NCBI GenBank assembly: GCA_014379485.1
Contig: JACMLS010000863.1
Location: 1-5,505 of the forward strand
Length of the DNA: 5,505 nucleotides
Origin: Bacteroidia bacterium
GTDB taxonomy: Bacteria > Bacteroidota > Bacteroidia > B-17B0 > Aurantibacillaceae
Reading direction: 5' to 3'
In this document: piece by piece, positions 5,425 through 5,505 of the stretch
How positions within the stretch are numbered: position 1 is the stretch's first letter
Layout: the number at the start of each line of letters is the position of its first letter
Notes under the pieces: model-generated
Databases searched by the model: none
What the model was told of the DNA's origin: nothing
What the model saw: only the letters and a program-made list of their open reading frames with translations
Translations under genes and position numbers: made by a program

Positions 5425-5505
5425 TTCTTTCTCTTCAGGTAATTTAATTTTCGCTCAATATACTTTTCATTCGTAATCAAGGCCCGCTGAATTCTTCTGG
5501 CATAA
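5421..5505 (-). CDS. TPR paralogue E, C-terminal 27 residues only (5' end beyond window)
   Basis: Reading the minus strand from 5504 gives 27 codons (YARRIQRALITNEKYI, then ERKLNYLKRKN) and a TGA at 5423-5421. This is the tail that ends the other paralogues. It differs from the tail of C at only 3 of 27 residues, and at about 16 of 84 bases by hand alignment. It is therefore almost certainly the end of another TPR-membrane-coiled-coil protein of the C type. The stop overlaps the TTG start of D. The rest of the gene, and probably the operon promoter, lie beyond the right edge. Confidence 0.8.
   Translation of the reverse strand, partial: YARRIQRALITNEKYIERKLNYLKRKN

Overview
The window is one strand of a Bacteroidota-type genome and is filled end to end by a minus-strand operon of tandem paralogues. 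Bacteroidota is inferred from three things. The protein architecture is typical of that phylum: signal peptide, 40-residue TPRs, an RDSI...EMNYEFDKK linker, one membrane helix, a coiled coil, then DSIYYARRIQR. The DNA is AT-rich. Clear Shine-Dalgarno sequences are absent before the starts. No species can be named from this.

In transcription order (right to left) the genes are: E, only its last 27 codons visible (5421-5504); D, 484 aa (3970-5424); C, 525 aa (2392-3969); B, 500 aa (893-2395); and A, first 298 codons visible (1-896), running off the left edge. There is no intergenic DNA. E/D and C/B overlap by four bases in a TTGA, B/A overlap by four in an ATGA, and D/C abut exactly. No promoter, terminator, RNA gene or mobile element is visible, so the operon's promoter must lie to the right of the window.

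Each complete protein is predicted to be exported by an N-terminal signal peptide, to place 6-9 TPR units in the periplasm, to cross the inner membrane once, and to leave a short, basic, coiled-coil tail in the cytoplasm. Each ends about 20 residues after DSIYYARRIQR. In larger Bacteroidota relatives that helix leads into a catalytic output domain such as a SpoIIE/PP2C-type phosphatase, and no such domain is present here. The proteins therefore look like sensor or adaptor halves that could associate through their tails with each other or with a partner encoded elsewhere. That role is inference.

Two subfamilies appear to alternate. D and B share a nearly identical membrane and coil module, and with A they share a QNRK.DSL / KEDTNKV N-terminus. 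C has a different signal peptide, membrane helix and longer coil, and its tail matches E. The order E-D-C-B suggests duplication of a two-gene unit. The most notable points are this tandem, output-less receptor array, the three consecutive TTG starts, and the contrast between conserved signalling modules and diverged TPR domains.
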